From CAXDRM01 sp963991775 (GTDB lineage Bacteria; Pseudomonadota; Alphaproteobacteria; Rickettsiales; JABIRX01): a stretch of 13,592 nt of DNA. The notes beneath the pieces are model-generated. The model had not been told where the DNA came from. It made no database searches and saw nothing but the letters and a program-made list of their open reading frames with translations. The translations under genes and the position numbers were made by a program. This document shows, in pieces, positions 7,673 through 13,556 of the stretch. Positions within the stretch are counted from its first letter, which is position 1, and each line of letters opens with the position of its first letter. The stretch spans positions 1-13,592 of the forward strand of contig CAXDRM010000031.1 of NCBI GenBank assembly GCA_963991775.1. Direction: 5' to 3'.

Positions 7673-8052
7673 TTTTTGGTATTGGTTCTGATGTGGTGAA
7701 AATTGCACGTATTGTGCATTTATATGATAATTATGGGCAAAAATTTTTGATGAAGATTTTGAGTGAGGCTGAGCAAAAAATCTTTAGTGGTTTTTCGTTA
7801 AAGAGCCGGCGCATGTCATATTTAGCTAAGCGTTTTGCTGCTAAGGAAGCATTGGTTAAGGCTTTAGGTACGGGCTTTCGTGAGGATATCACCTTTACGA
7901 GTATTAGTATTTATAATAATCATTTGGGTCGTCCTGAGATTAGTTATGATCATAATATTGCGAGTAGGTTGCCTGAAAATGCTAAAGTGATGCTTTCACT
8001 TTCTGATGAGGATGATGTAGTAGTTGCTTTTGCAATTATTGAAGTAATGTAA
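7669..8052 (+). CDS. acpS: holo-[acyl-carrier-protein] synthase
   Basis: AcpS transfers 4'-phosphopantetheine from CoA to apo-ACP, switching on fatty-acid synthesis. The 127-aa length is normal. The Mg2+-binding D8 lies in GIGSDVVKIARI and E60 in KRFAAKEALVKALGTGF, followed by the FTSISIYNNHLGRPEI strand and the C-terminal LSLSDEDDVVVAFAIIEV. The start codon overlaps the pdxJ stop (ATGA) and GAGG lies upstream, so translation is probably coupled. In many alphaproteobacteria lepB, rnc and era follow acpS; here the order breaks and an unrelated surface-type gene comes next. Confidence 0.96.
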   Translation: MIFGIGSDVVKIARIVHLYDNYGQKFLMKILSEAEQKIFSGFSLKSRRMSYLAKRFAAKEALVKALGTGFREDITFTSISIYNNHLGRPEISYDHNIASRLPENAKVMLSLSDEDDVVVAFAIIEVM

Positions 8053-8072
8053 GCAATTAGTTATTTTTATGT

Positions 8073-8100
8073 TTTACAGTAAAAATTAATTAGCTAAATT
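8073..8100 (+). promoter_or_regulatory. weak candidate promoter for the pilin-LamG gene
   Basis: TTTACA (8073-8078) and TAAATT (8095-8100) are 16 bp apart in the 63-bp gap between acpS and the next gene. The -10 box is poor and the implied leader is very short. Read-through from acpS is an equal alternative. Confidence 0.25.
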
Positions 8101-8115
8101 AAAAAAAACTTTGCC

Positions 8116-9075
8116 ATGAAAAATTCTGCTAATAAAGCTTTTACCATAATTGAGTTATCAATAGTAATTATTGCGATAGCTTTTTTATATTTCTCGATTA
8201 AAGCTGCAGCAAAGTTGATTAATAATGCTGAGAGTTTAGTAGCTGCAAATCAAGCTGATAATGCTTGGGAGGCAAGTGAAGAGGAATCAGTTTCTATTCC
8301 TAGCATAGCTTTACCTAGTTCGTTAGCAGAAAATACCTTAATCTGGTTAGATGCATCTGATGCTGATACATTAACGCTATCTGGTGATGATGTTACAGCA
8401 TGGTCTAGTAAGCATCAGGTTAATTCTAATTTAACTTTAACTGCCTTACCTCCAGCATCAAGTGAACGACCTAAATCGGGGCAAACTACTTTAAACTCTA
8501 GAAATGTTTTAGTTTTTGATGGTACGGATGATAATTTTGTTATAGATAATAGTAGTTTAGGTTTTAATCCTGATACTACAGATGTCTCAATATTTGTAGT
8601 AGGCTCGATAGATTTGGTCTATGGTGATGGTGATGCAAGTAACGGCGTTGATTCTACACAAGATTTAGATCATTTTATTGCCAATCAAGATGGTAGCGGT
8701 TCAGGTAGAAGTTTGCTTTTTATGGTCGATGGTTTTTTAGATGGTAATTGGGCAGGTGGCTTAAGAGCTGATAGTTTAGATTTTACCCAGGAGGTTTATT
8801 ATCTTATTGGTGTGGTTCATGATGATTCAGCTGGTACCACGGATTTTTATCTTAATAATGATAATGAGAATTTTACTGGAACCACAGGTTCAAGTTCTGA
8901 TGGTGATATTGTTATAGCAGCACATAAATTTGGCCCTAGTGGAGCTCATGGAGCTAGAGCTATGTTAGATGGTAATATAGCAGAAATATTATTTTTTAAT
9001 AAGGCTTTATCACCTTCAGAGATTGGTGATTTACAAAGCTATATTAATAGCAAATGGGGCATTAGTTTTCAGTAA
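8116..9075 (+). CDS. pseudopilin-like protein with LamG/concanavalin A-like domain
   Basis: The 319-aa protein begins with a basic 8-residue leader and the type IV prepilin signature KA|FTIIELSIVIIAIAFLYFSI. Mature Phe9, Glu13 (position +5) and a hydrophobic helix (9-28) are as required for prepilin peptidase processing; Ala replaces the usual Gly at -1, which some prepilins tolerate. After an acidic linker, residues from about 74 to the end look like a LamG/ConA-type beta-sandwich: LIWLDASDADTLTLSGDDV, VLVFDGTDDNFV, then DGNIAEILFFNKALSPSEI and INSKWGI. I infer a membrane-anchored or exported sugar/protein-binding pseudopilin. The ligand is unknown. No other pilus or type II secretion gene is in the window. 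The leader ATG at 8116 has no strong Shine-Dalgarno sequence. Confidence 0.75.
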   Translation: MKNSANKAFTIIELSIVIIAIAFLYFSIKAAAKLINNAESLVAANQADNAWEASEEESVSIPSIALPSSLAENTLIWLDASDADTLTLSGDDVTAWSSKHQVNSNLTLTALPPASSERPKSGQTTLNSRNVLVFDGTDDNFVIDNSSLGFNPDTTDVSIFVVGSIDLVYGDGDASNGVDSTQDLDHFIANQDGSGSGRSLLFMVDGFLDGNWAGGLRADSLDFTQEVYYLIGVVHDDSAGTTDFYLNNDNENFTGTTGSSSDGDIVIAAHKFGPSGAHGARAMLDGNIAEILFFNKALSPSEIGDLQSYINSKWGISFQ

Positions 9076-9089
9076 AAATACAACATTTT

Positions 9090-9118
9090 TTGACACTTAA
9101 CAAAATTATAAATATAAC
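9090..9118 (+). promoter_or_regulatory. strong promoter with GC-rich discriminator, upstream of tRNA-Leu
   Basis: TTGACA (9090-9095), a 17-bp spacer and TATAAC (9113-9118) form the best sigma-70-type promoter in the window. TAGCGCG (9119-9125) follows directly: a GC-rich discriminator of the type found at stringently controlled stable-RNA promoters. No ORF begins downstream; the first gene is tRNA-Leu at 9347. The transcript would therefore carry a leader of about 220 nt holding the palindromic element 9176-9345. Confidence 0.6.
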
Positions 9119-9175
9119 TAGCGCGTGGTATTATATCATGCTCGTATTTTTGTTTTGCTAATTGACTTAGTAATT

Positions 9176-9345
9176 TAAAAATCTTCATATCATGATTGAA
9201 TTTTTGGTGAGTTCAAATTGCGAGGAACGGCGTGTAGATCTACTACATAAGTACCGCAGCAATTTGTGACGAACCACTCCGCTTAACTAAGCAAACTTTT
9301 GTTTGCGTTAGTTAAGAAAAGTCTTCATGATATGGTGATTTTTTA
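9176..9345 (+). repeat. palindromic element A, ends 1 nt before tRNA-Leu
   Basis: Outer arms 9176-9195 (TAAAAATCTTCATATCATGA) and 9325-9345 pair almost completely. Inside are hairpin 1 (CAAATTG 9214-9220 with CAATTTG 9260-9266, enclosing the small palindrome GTAGATCTAC at 9234-9243) and hairpin 2 (CTTAACTAAGCAAAC 9282-9296, TTTT loop, complement at 9301-9316 with one bulged G). The tRNA starts at 9347. The architecture matches elements at 10566-10738, 11039-11223 and, inverted, 12511-12679. 9076-9175 otherwise holds only the promoter. Confidence 0.8.
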
Positions 9346-9346
9346 G

Positions 9347-9433
9347 GCCCCTGTGGTGGAATTGGTAGACGCGATAGACTCAAAATCTATTGTCCTTCTG
9401 GACGTGCCAGTTCAAGTCTGGCCAGGGGCACCA
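9347..9433 (+). tRNA. tRNA-Leu(CAA)
   Basis: The acceptor stem GCCCCTG pairs with CAGGGGC, followed by discriminator A and an encoded CCA (9431-9433). The anticodon stem is ATAGA/TCTAT with loop CTCAAAA, giving anticodon CAA at 9381-9383, which reads UUG. A long variable arm (TGTCCTTCTGGACG) marks a class II tRNA and GTTCAAGTC is the T-loop region. It lies 26 nt upstream of uppP and one base after palindromic element A. Confidence 0.97.
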
Positions 9434-9458
9434 TTTTTAATTTTTATAAATTCACTTT

Positions 9459-10256
9459 ATGAATTTGGATTTACCCTTAATTTTAAAAGCATTATTTCTT
9501 GGTATCTTAGAGGGTTTAACTGAATTTATTCCTGTATCTTCAACTGGTCATTTAATAGTAGCTGCGTATTTGATTGAGTTTTCTGAGATACCTGAGCAAG
9601 TATTTGAGATAGCGATTCAATTTGGAGCAATTCTGGCTATTTGTTTTGTATATCAGCGGCGTTTATTGAAGGTGGTTTTTAATTTAGGCAGTAAGGTGGA
9701 ACAAAATTTTGTGCTTAATTTGCTGATTGGAGTTTTGCCTGCTGTGGTGTTGGGTTTGTTATTTCATGATTTTATCAAGGAGGTTTTATTTAATGTTGCT
9801 GTAATAGCTTATGCTTTGATTATTGGTGGTATTATTTTAATTATTTTTGATCGTCTTAAATTATCAAATAAGGTAGCAGATCTTGATCAATTATCTAAGC
9901 TGACTGCTTTTAAGATTGGGTTCTGTCAGTGTATTGCCATGATTCCTGGCGTATCGAGGGCAGGGGCGACTATTGTTGGAGGTGTAGCTTTTGGTCTTAC
10001 TAAGCGAAGTGCTTCTGAATTTTCTTTTTTCTTGGCAATTCCGACAATTTTAGGTGCGGCATTATTGGATTTATACAAAAATTTTGAGCATTTAAATATG
10101 CAGCATTTTTTTATAATTTTACTTGGTTTTATAGCGGCATTTTTTGCAGCTTGGTTAGTAGTTAGACAATTTATTAGCTTAGTTGAGCGTTATGGTTTTG
10201 CACCATTTGGTTATTACCGTATTGCACTTGGCATAGTAATTTTATTGATTATATAG
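9459..10256 (+). CDS. uppP: undecaprenyl-diphosphate phosphatase (UppP/BacA)
   Basis: UppP is an inner-membrane enzyme that dephosphorylates undecaprenyl pyrophosphate to recycle the lipid carrier for peptidoglycan and other surface polymers; extra copies give bacitracin resistance. The 265-aa protein is close to the usual length. It has the two catalytic signatures: EGLTEFIPVSSTGHLIVA (19-36, with E19 and the Ser/His pair) and PGVSRAGATIVGG (163-175, with R167), plus several hydrophobic helices between and after them. The ATG at 9459 lies 26 nt after tRNA-Leu without its own clear promoter, so it may be read through from the tRNA promoter. Nothing suggests an acquired resistance gene; it looks like the housekeeping copy. 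Confidence 0.96.
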   Translation: MNLDLPLILKALFLGILEGLTEFIPVSSTGHLIVAAYLIEFSEIPEQVFEIAIQFGAILAICFVYQRRLLKVVFNLGSKVEQNFVLNLLIGVLPAVVLGLLFHDFIKEVLFNVAVIAYALIIGGIILIIFDRLKLSNKVADLDQLSKLTAFKIGFCQCIAMIPGVSRAGATIVGGVAFGLTKRSASEFSFFLAIPTILGAALLDLYKNFEHLNMQHFFIILLGFIAAFFAAWLVVRQFISLVERYGFAPFGYYRIALGIVILLII

Positions 10257-10300
10257 ATTATATTGTCTATAAAGCTGTTCCTTATTATGCTTTTTGTGTA

Positions 10301-10520
10301 GTTGAGAAGATAAAAAAAGGCAGTGTTTTGCTTGTATTTTTGTGGTTCGACAGGCTCACCAACCGTGGTTCTGAGGGCTCACCAACCTTGGTTTGGCGAG
10401 CTAACCAACCGGTCCCTGAGCTTGTCGAAGGGCAGAAAAGGCTGTACAAGATTGCTGAGAAGGTATTAAAAAAGGCAATATTTTGCTTGTATTTTTGTGG
10501 TTCGACAGGCTCACCAACCG
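10301..10520. repeat. REP-like repeat block with duplicated 40-bp unit
   Basis: A 40-bp sequence ending TTCGACAGGCTCACCAACCG occurs exactly at 10326-10365 and 10481-10520; weaker similarity extends upstream of both copies (about 10301 and 10454). Between them an inverted copy, GGTCCCTGAGCTTGTCGAA (10411-10429), pairs with TTCGACAGGCTCACCAACC (10346-10364), and further CACCAACC/CTAACCAACC motifs are present. The layout resembles REP/BIME repeats. Relatives lie at 12917-13003. No RAYT transposase is visible. The gap 10257-10738 holds only this block and palindromic element B. Confidence 0.75.
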
Positions 10521-10565
10521 AATAGCCTGAAGAATCAGAAAGTTACAAAACATGCTTAGAAACTT

Positions 10566-10738
10566 TTAAAAAAGTGGATATTATTTAAGCATTTTTGTTG
10601 AGCGTAGCTGCAAAAATTACGCAGTGTACATATAGTACATGAGTAAATTTTTGACAGCTATGGCGAAGCACTCTGCTAAACTAAGCAAACTTTGTTTGCA
10701 TTAGTTTAGAAAAGGCTAAATAAGATCCCCTTTTTTAA
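10566..10738 (+). repeat. palindromic element B, abuts tRNA-Met
   Basis: Outer arms 10566-10590 and 10715-10738 pair with one bulge and about two mismatches. Hairpin 1 is made by AGCTGCAAAAATTA and TAAATTTTTGACAGCT around the box CGCAGTGTAC...GTACATGAG (10620-10643). Hairpin 2 is CTAAACTAAGCAAAC (10676-10690), loop TTT, complement 10694-10709 with a bulged A. The right arm ends on the base before the tRNA. Confidence 0.8.
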
Positions 10739-10815
10739 GGCGGAGTAGCTCAGGTGGTTAGAGCAGAGGAATCATAATCCTTGTGTCGGGGGTTCAAATC
10801 CCTCCTCCGCTACCA
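10739..10815 (+). tRNA. tRNA-Met(CAT), probably elongator
   Basis: The acceptor stem GGCGGAG pairs with CTCCGCT (G1-U72 wobble), then discriminator A and encoded CCA (10813-10815). The anticodon loop ATCATAA gives CAT at 10773-10775, and the T arm is GGGGGTTCAAATCCCTC. The absence of the initiator's mismatched 1-72 C-A pair and GGG/CCC anticodon stem favours elongator Met. A lysidine-modified tRNA-Ile2 also carries CAT and cannot be fully excluded by eye. Confidence 0.9.
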
Positions 10816-10861
10816 TTTTATGGTGGTAAATTGAGAGAGTAGGTAGTATTTTCGTCGAGAG

Positions 10862-11073
10862 TGATGATATGTGAATGATTGTTGCAAATTGCAAGATCAT
10901 GCGTGAGAGGGGATGAGTTAATTATGCTAAATTGTATTAATCAAAATAGCATGATTGTATTTTGTGTCTCTCGGTAAAATTTTAGCTTCGCTAAAATCAC
11001 TCGAGAACCGGTTATAGGAGAATAAATGATGGTATGTGAATGATTGTTGCAAATTGCAAGGTCATGGATGAAA
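10862..11073. repeat. direct repeat pair with enclosed palindromes between tRNA-Met and tRNA-His
   Basis: A segment of about 47 bp containing AATGATTGTTGCAAATTGCA occurs at 10862-10908 and 11027-11073 with only about five differences. A third, inverted and diverged version is the right arm of element C (11188-11223). Between the direct copies are TTATGCTA/TAGCATGA (about 10922-10952), GAGAG/CTCTC, and a perfect 8-bp hairpin ATTTTAGC-TTC-GCTAAAAT (10979-10997). 10816-10861 shows nothing recognisable. Confidence 0.7.
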
Positions 11074-11223
11074 GACTAGGAGAAATCATATAGAGGAGCG
11101 GATCGTACATATGGTACTTGAGCACCGCAGATATGATTTCGACGACGCTTTGTTAGATTTTACAATGGAAAGCTTTGTAAAATCTAATCTTTCGCCATGA
11201 GATTGTGATTTGGAGCAATCATT
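11039..11223 (+). repeat. palindromic element C, ends 3 nt before tRNA-His
   Basis: Outer arms 11039-11075 and 11188-11223 pair over about 36 positions with some eight mismatches. Hairpin 1 has perfect 10-bp arms GAAATCATAT (11082-11091) and ATATGATTTC (11131-11140) around GTACATATGGTAC. Hairpin 2 has perfect 13-bp arms TTAGATTTTACAA (11153-11165) and TTGTAAAATCTAA (11175-11187). The tRNA starts at 11227. Confidence 0.8.
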
Positions 11224-11226
11224 TGT

Positions 11227-11303
11227 GGCGGGCGTAGCTCAGTCGGTAGAGCAACAGGTTGTGGTTCTGTGGGTCGCCGGTTCAATCCCGGTCGCTCGCC
11301 CCA
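11227..11303 (+). tRNA. tRNA-His(GTG)
   Basis: The 8-bp acceptor stem GGCGGGCG/CGCTCGCC includes the extra G(-1):C73 pair unique to tRNA-His, with an encoded CCA at 11301-11303. The anticodon stem ACAGG/TCTGT with loop TTGTGGT gives GTG at 11261-11263. argJ starts 18 nt downstream. Confidence 0.96.
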
Positions 11304-11321
11304 GTTTTTAATGGAAATAAA

Positions 11322-12515
11322 ATGGAAATAGCAGGAGTTAAATTTGCTGCTTTAAATTGTGGCATCAAACAAGATAAGTTAGATTTGATGCTTGCTCAGT
11401 TTGTAGTAGGTACAGTATGTGCTGGTGCTTTTTCTACTTCATATATTGTTTCACCAACTATTGGCTGGGACAAAAATTTACTAAAACAACAAATAAATCC
11501 TAAAGCTTTATTAGTTAATTCTGGTAATGCTAATAGTTTTACTGGTCAGCATGGTCATGAAGCTATCACACAAACTACTAAAAAATTAGCAGCTGCTTTA
11601 AATATTAGCCAAGAAGAAGTATTGGTTTCTTCTACAGGGGTAATAGGTGAAAAATTACCTTATGATAAAATAATTGCGCATTATCCAGGTTTAATTTCTG
11701 GGCTTAATGCAAAAAATTATGCTGTAGCGGCAGAGGCTATAATGACTACTGATACAGCGCCAAAATTGCGTTCTGTAACTACAGATATTTCTGGTCAACA
11801 AGTTAAAATCACCAGCTTTGCTAAAGGTGCTGGTATGGCTGCACCTAACCTTGCAACAGTGCTAAGCTATAGCTTTACAGATGCAGTTATAGGGCAAGAT
11901 TTACTGCAGCAAATTTTTGCTGAAGCATTAGAAGAAAGCTTTAATGCTTTTACTATAGATGGTGATATGTCAACTAATGATACTGCTTTGATTTTTGCAA
12001 CTCAGCAAGCTGGTAATAAAGAGCTGCATGATATTAATGCTATTGAGTTAGAAAATTTTAAAGCAGCGCTCAAAAAATTATTACAACAAATTTGTGATGA
12101 TATAGTGCTAGGAGGCGAGGGTGTTAGTAAATTATGTAAGATTTATGTAAGCGGTGCTAAATCAAAAAAATCTGCCAAAAATGTTGCTATGGCTGTGGCA
12201 AATTCTCCTTTGGTTAAAACTGCTTTGCATGGTTCGGATCCTAATTGGGGTCGAATTGTAATGGCAGTCGGTAAAGCAAAAGAACAGTTAAATTTAGAAA
12301 AATTCTCACTTGATATTGGTGAATTTAACGTAGTAAAAAATGGTGAATTAAATGAAAATTATGATGAGTCAAATTCCACAGGCCCTTACATGCAAGGTGA
12401 ACTGATAGAATATTTTATTGATCTTGGCGTTACGCAAGAAAAGCAGCAAGCTCTAGTTACTAGCTGTGATTTGTCTCGTGGTTATATAGAAATTAATGCC
12501 GATTACCGAACTTAA
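11322..12515 (+). CDS. argJ: bifunctional glutamate N-acetyltransferase/ornithine acetyltransferase
   Basis: ArgJ moves the acetyl group from N-acetylornithine to glutamate (and in some species makes N-acetylglutamate from acetyl-CoA), closing the cyclic arginine pathway. From the ATG at 11322 it is 397 aa, normal for the family. The self-cleavage site is in KGAGMAAPNLAT|V: cleavage before Thr179 leaves an alpha chain of 178 aa and a beta chain starting with the nucleophile Thr. SSTGVIG (103-109) supplies the oxyanion Thr-Gly, GSDPNWGRI is in the beta chain, and the protein ends YIEINADYRT as most ArgJ do. An upstream extension to 11259 would run into tRNA-His and is rejected. No other arginine gene is in view. 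No Shine-Dalgarno is obvious, and it may be co-transcribed with the tRNA. Confidence 0.96.
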   Translation: MEIAGVKFAALNCGIKQDKLDLMLAQFVVGTVCAGAFSTSYIVSPTIGWDKNLLKQQINPKALLVNSGNANSFTGQHGHEAITQTTKKLAAALNISQEEVLVSSTGVIGEKLPYDKIIAHYPGLISGLNAKNYAVAAEAIMTTDTAPKLRSVTTDISGQQVKITSFAKGAGMAAPNLATVLSYSFTDAVIGQDLLQQIFAEALEESFNAFTIDGDMSTNDTALIFATQQAGNKELHDINAIELENFKAALKKLLQQICDDIVLGGEGVSKLCKIYVSGAKSKKSAKNVAMAVANSPLVKTALHGSDPNWGRIVMAVGKAKEQLNLEKFSLDIGEFNVVKNGELNENYDESNSTGPYMQGELIEYFIDLGVTQEKQQALVTSCDLSRGYIEINADYRT

Positions 12516-12679
12516 ATAACTTTCTTGTGCAGTCTTTTCTGAAATAGTTTGACTTCGCCAAATCTATTTCAGCATAGTGATTCGCTTAGAGAGATAAAAA
12601 ATGCTCATGTACTATTGTACACTGCGCTTTTTTTACTATCTAGCTCATCAAAAATACAAGCACAATATAGTTATTTAAG
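12511..12679 (-). repeat. palindromic element D, inverted, overlapping the argJ stop
   Basis: Outer arms 12511-12530 (CTTAAATAACTTTCTTGTGC) and 12660-12679 pair with 3 mismatches in 20; the left arm contains the argJ TAA. On the minus strand it aligns with element B: ATTTTTGATGAG, the box CGCAGTGTAC...GTACATGAG (12604-12626), GCGAATCACTATG, then hairpin 2 (CTGAAATAG 12539-12547 with CTATTTCAG 12564-12572) and AAAAGACT. Confidence 0.78.
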
Positions 12680-12840
12680 AACTTTTAAGCTATCTTGTGC
12701 AGTCTTTTCTAAACAGTTTTTTTAATTTTAACTGTGTTTAGTTACGTGATTCGCTTCAACTATTTGAAAGTTAGCAATGCTAGCGTACGACGAGCAAAGC
12801 GAGCCTGGAGGGTAAAAATCTGCTTTAGCTGATTTTTATT
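12680..12840 (-). repeat. decayed palindromic element E beside D
   Basis: The 18-bp TCTTGTGCAGTCTTTTCT of element D (12523-12540) recurs at 12693-12710. It is followed by a hairpin CTAAACAGTT.../AACTGTGTTTAG and GTGATTCGCTT (12746-12756), also shared with D (12577-12587). Beyond that the match fades. A separate hairpin TAAAAATC (12813-12820)/GATTTTTA (12831-12838) follows. No matching outer arm was found, so this looks truncated. Confidence 0.55.
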
Positions 12841-12916
12841 AAAATACTTACCTATGCTTAATCATACCACCGGACAAAAATACTTAATAATATTATTTTG
12901 TTTCTCAAAATAACAC

Positions 12917-13003
12917 CCAACCGGTTGGTGTAGTTCGACCCATTCGACAAGCTCAGGAGAACCAAGCTCACTAATCTCCGCTTCGGTCACTGAGCCTGCC
13001 GAA
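12917..13003. repeat. REP-like inverted pair
   Basis: TTCGACAAGCTCAG (12943-12956) and CTGAGCCTGCCGAA (12990-13003) are inverted with 12 of 14 positions pairing. They share the motif of the block at 10301-10520. The palindrome CCAACCGGTTGG (12917-12928) lies just upstream. 12841-12916 holds nothing recognisable. In all, 12516-13102 is repeats plus a short promoter-like stretch. Confidence 0.65.
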
Positions 13004-13050
13004 GTGTCCGAACCACAAGGTTGGTTATAAATCTGGAAGTTTTTGTTTCC

Positions 13051-13077
13051 TGGACATAGAATAAGGTCAGGTATAAA
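13051..13077 (+). promoter_or_regulatory. weak candidate promoter of the toxin-like module
   Basis: TGGACA (13051-13056) and TATAAA (13072-13077) are 15 bp apart, 26 bp before the small gene's ATG. The short spacer makes this tentative; a second TATAAA at 13082 is an alternative -10. Confidence 0.25.
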
Positions 13078-13102
13078 ATGATATAAAATATTTTCAATTA
13101 TA

Positions 13103-13276
13103 ATGACTAAAAATATTAATTTAGCTTCAACAGATACAATAAATAAAGCTCAGCTTGATTTAATAGTTAAGAATGTGGGATCTCGCGCTAAAAAGCGCTT
13201 TGCTAATGCTTTAAAAAAGTTCAATCTTCAAGTTGAGCAAGAAATCAAAGATGCTAGAAAAAAAAATAATCAGTGA
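13103..13276 (+). CDS. 57-aa protein of unknown function, possible antitoxin of the zeta-like gene
   Basis: The ORF runs from ATG 13103 to TGA 13274-13276 and encodes 57 residues. It starts MTKNINLASTDTINKAQLD, continues through a basic stretch (GSRAKKRFANALKKF) and ends KDARKKNNQ. I do not recognise the family. It looks helical and highly charged, with no membrane segment or signal peptide. Its last 26 bp overlap the start of the zeta-like gene in another frame, the arrangement expected of a translationally coupled toxin-antitoxin or two-gene module. An antitoxin role is inferred only from this position. No clear Shine-Dalgarno precedes it. A chance ORF is possible but the coupling argues against it. 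Confidence 0.55.
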   Translation: MTKNINLASTDTINKAQLDLIVKNVGSRAKKRFANALKKFNLQVEQEIKDARKKNNQ

Positions 13277-13556
13277 TAAACCAGTATTAATTATAATTGC
13301 TGGCCCTAATGGTTCGGGTAAGACTTCGGTTACTAAAGAAATTTTAGAACATGAATGGATACAAAATTGTCTTTATATAAACCCGGATAATATAGCCCAA
13401 GAAAAATTTGGTGATTGGAATTCTAGAAAAGCTGTTCTCAAGGCAGTAAAACTTGCAACAAAAATGCGTTATAGTTTTCTTAAAAAAAGACAGAGTTTAA
13501 TTTTTGAAACAGTTTTTTCTACAGATGAGAAAGTTAGTTTTATTAGACACTGTTAG
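13251..13556 (+). pseudogene. zeta-toxin-family kinase, truncated by MITE insertion
   Basis: From ATG 13251 the product begins MLEKKIISDKPVLIIIAGPNGSGKTS. This P-loop (residues 18-25, GPNGSGKT) followed by NPDNIAQEKFGDWNS (44-58) and LIFETVFS (83-90) is typical of small zeta-toxin-like ATPases. Zeta toxins phosphorylate UDP-N-acetylglucosamine; whether this group does so is unproven. Relatives are roughly 200 residues, but here native sequence ends at about residue 98, at the TA 13544-13545. The next codons (RHC, stop 13554-13556) come from the inverted repeat of a second MITE copy. The part lost should include substrate-binding regions, so it is probably inactive. A TTG at 13233 is in frame, but the ATG gives a natural N-terminus. 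Confidence 0.8.

Noticed and set aside
9282..9316. Intrinsic terminator before tRNA-Leu
   Set aside because: Strong stem with TTTT loop, but AAAAG rather than a T-run follows, and it is shared by the whole element family.
10328..10525. 65-aa ORF
   Set aside because: Consists of REP-like repeats translated by chance; repeated peptide FLWFDRLTNR/FYFCGSTGSPT comes from the 40-bp DNA duplication in different frames.
10862..11073. CRISPR array
   Set aside because: Only two direct copies, long unit, spacer itself palindromic, no cas genes.
11259..11321. N-terminal extension of argJ
   Set aside because: It would start in the tRNA-His anticodon region; the ATG at 11322 gives a normal ArgJ N-terminus.
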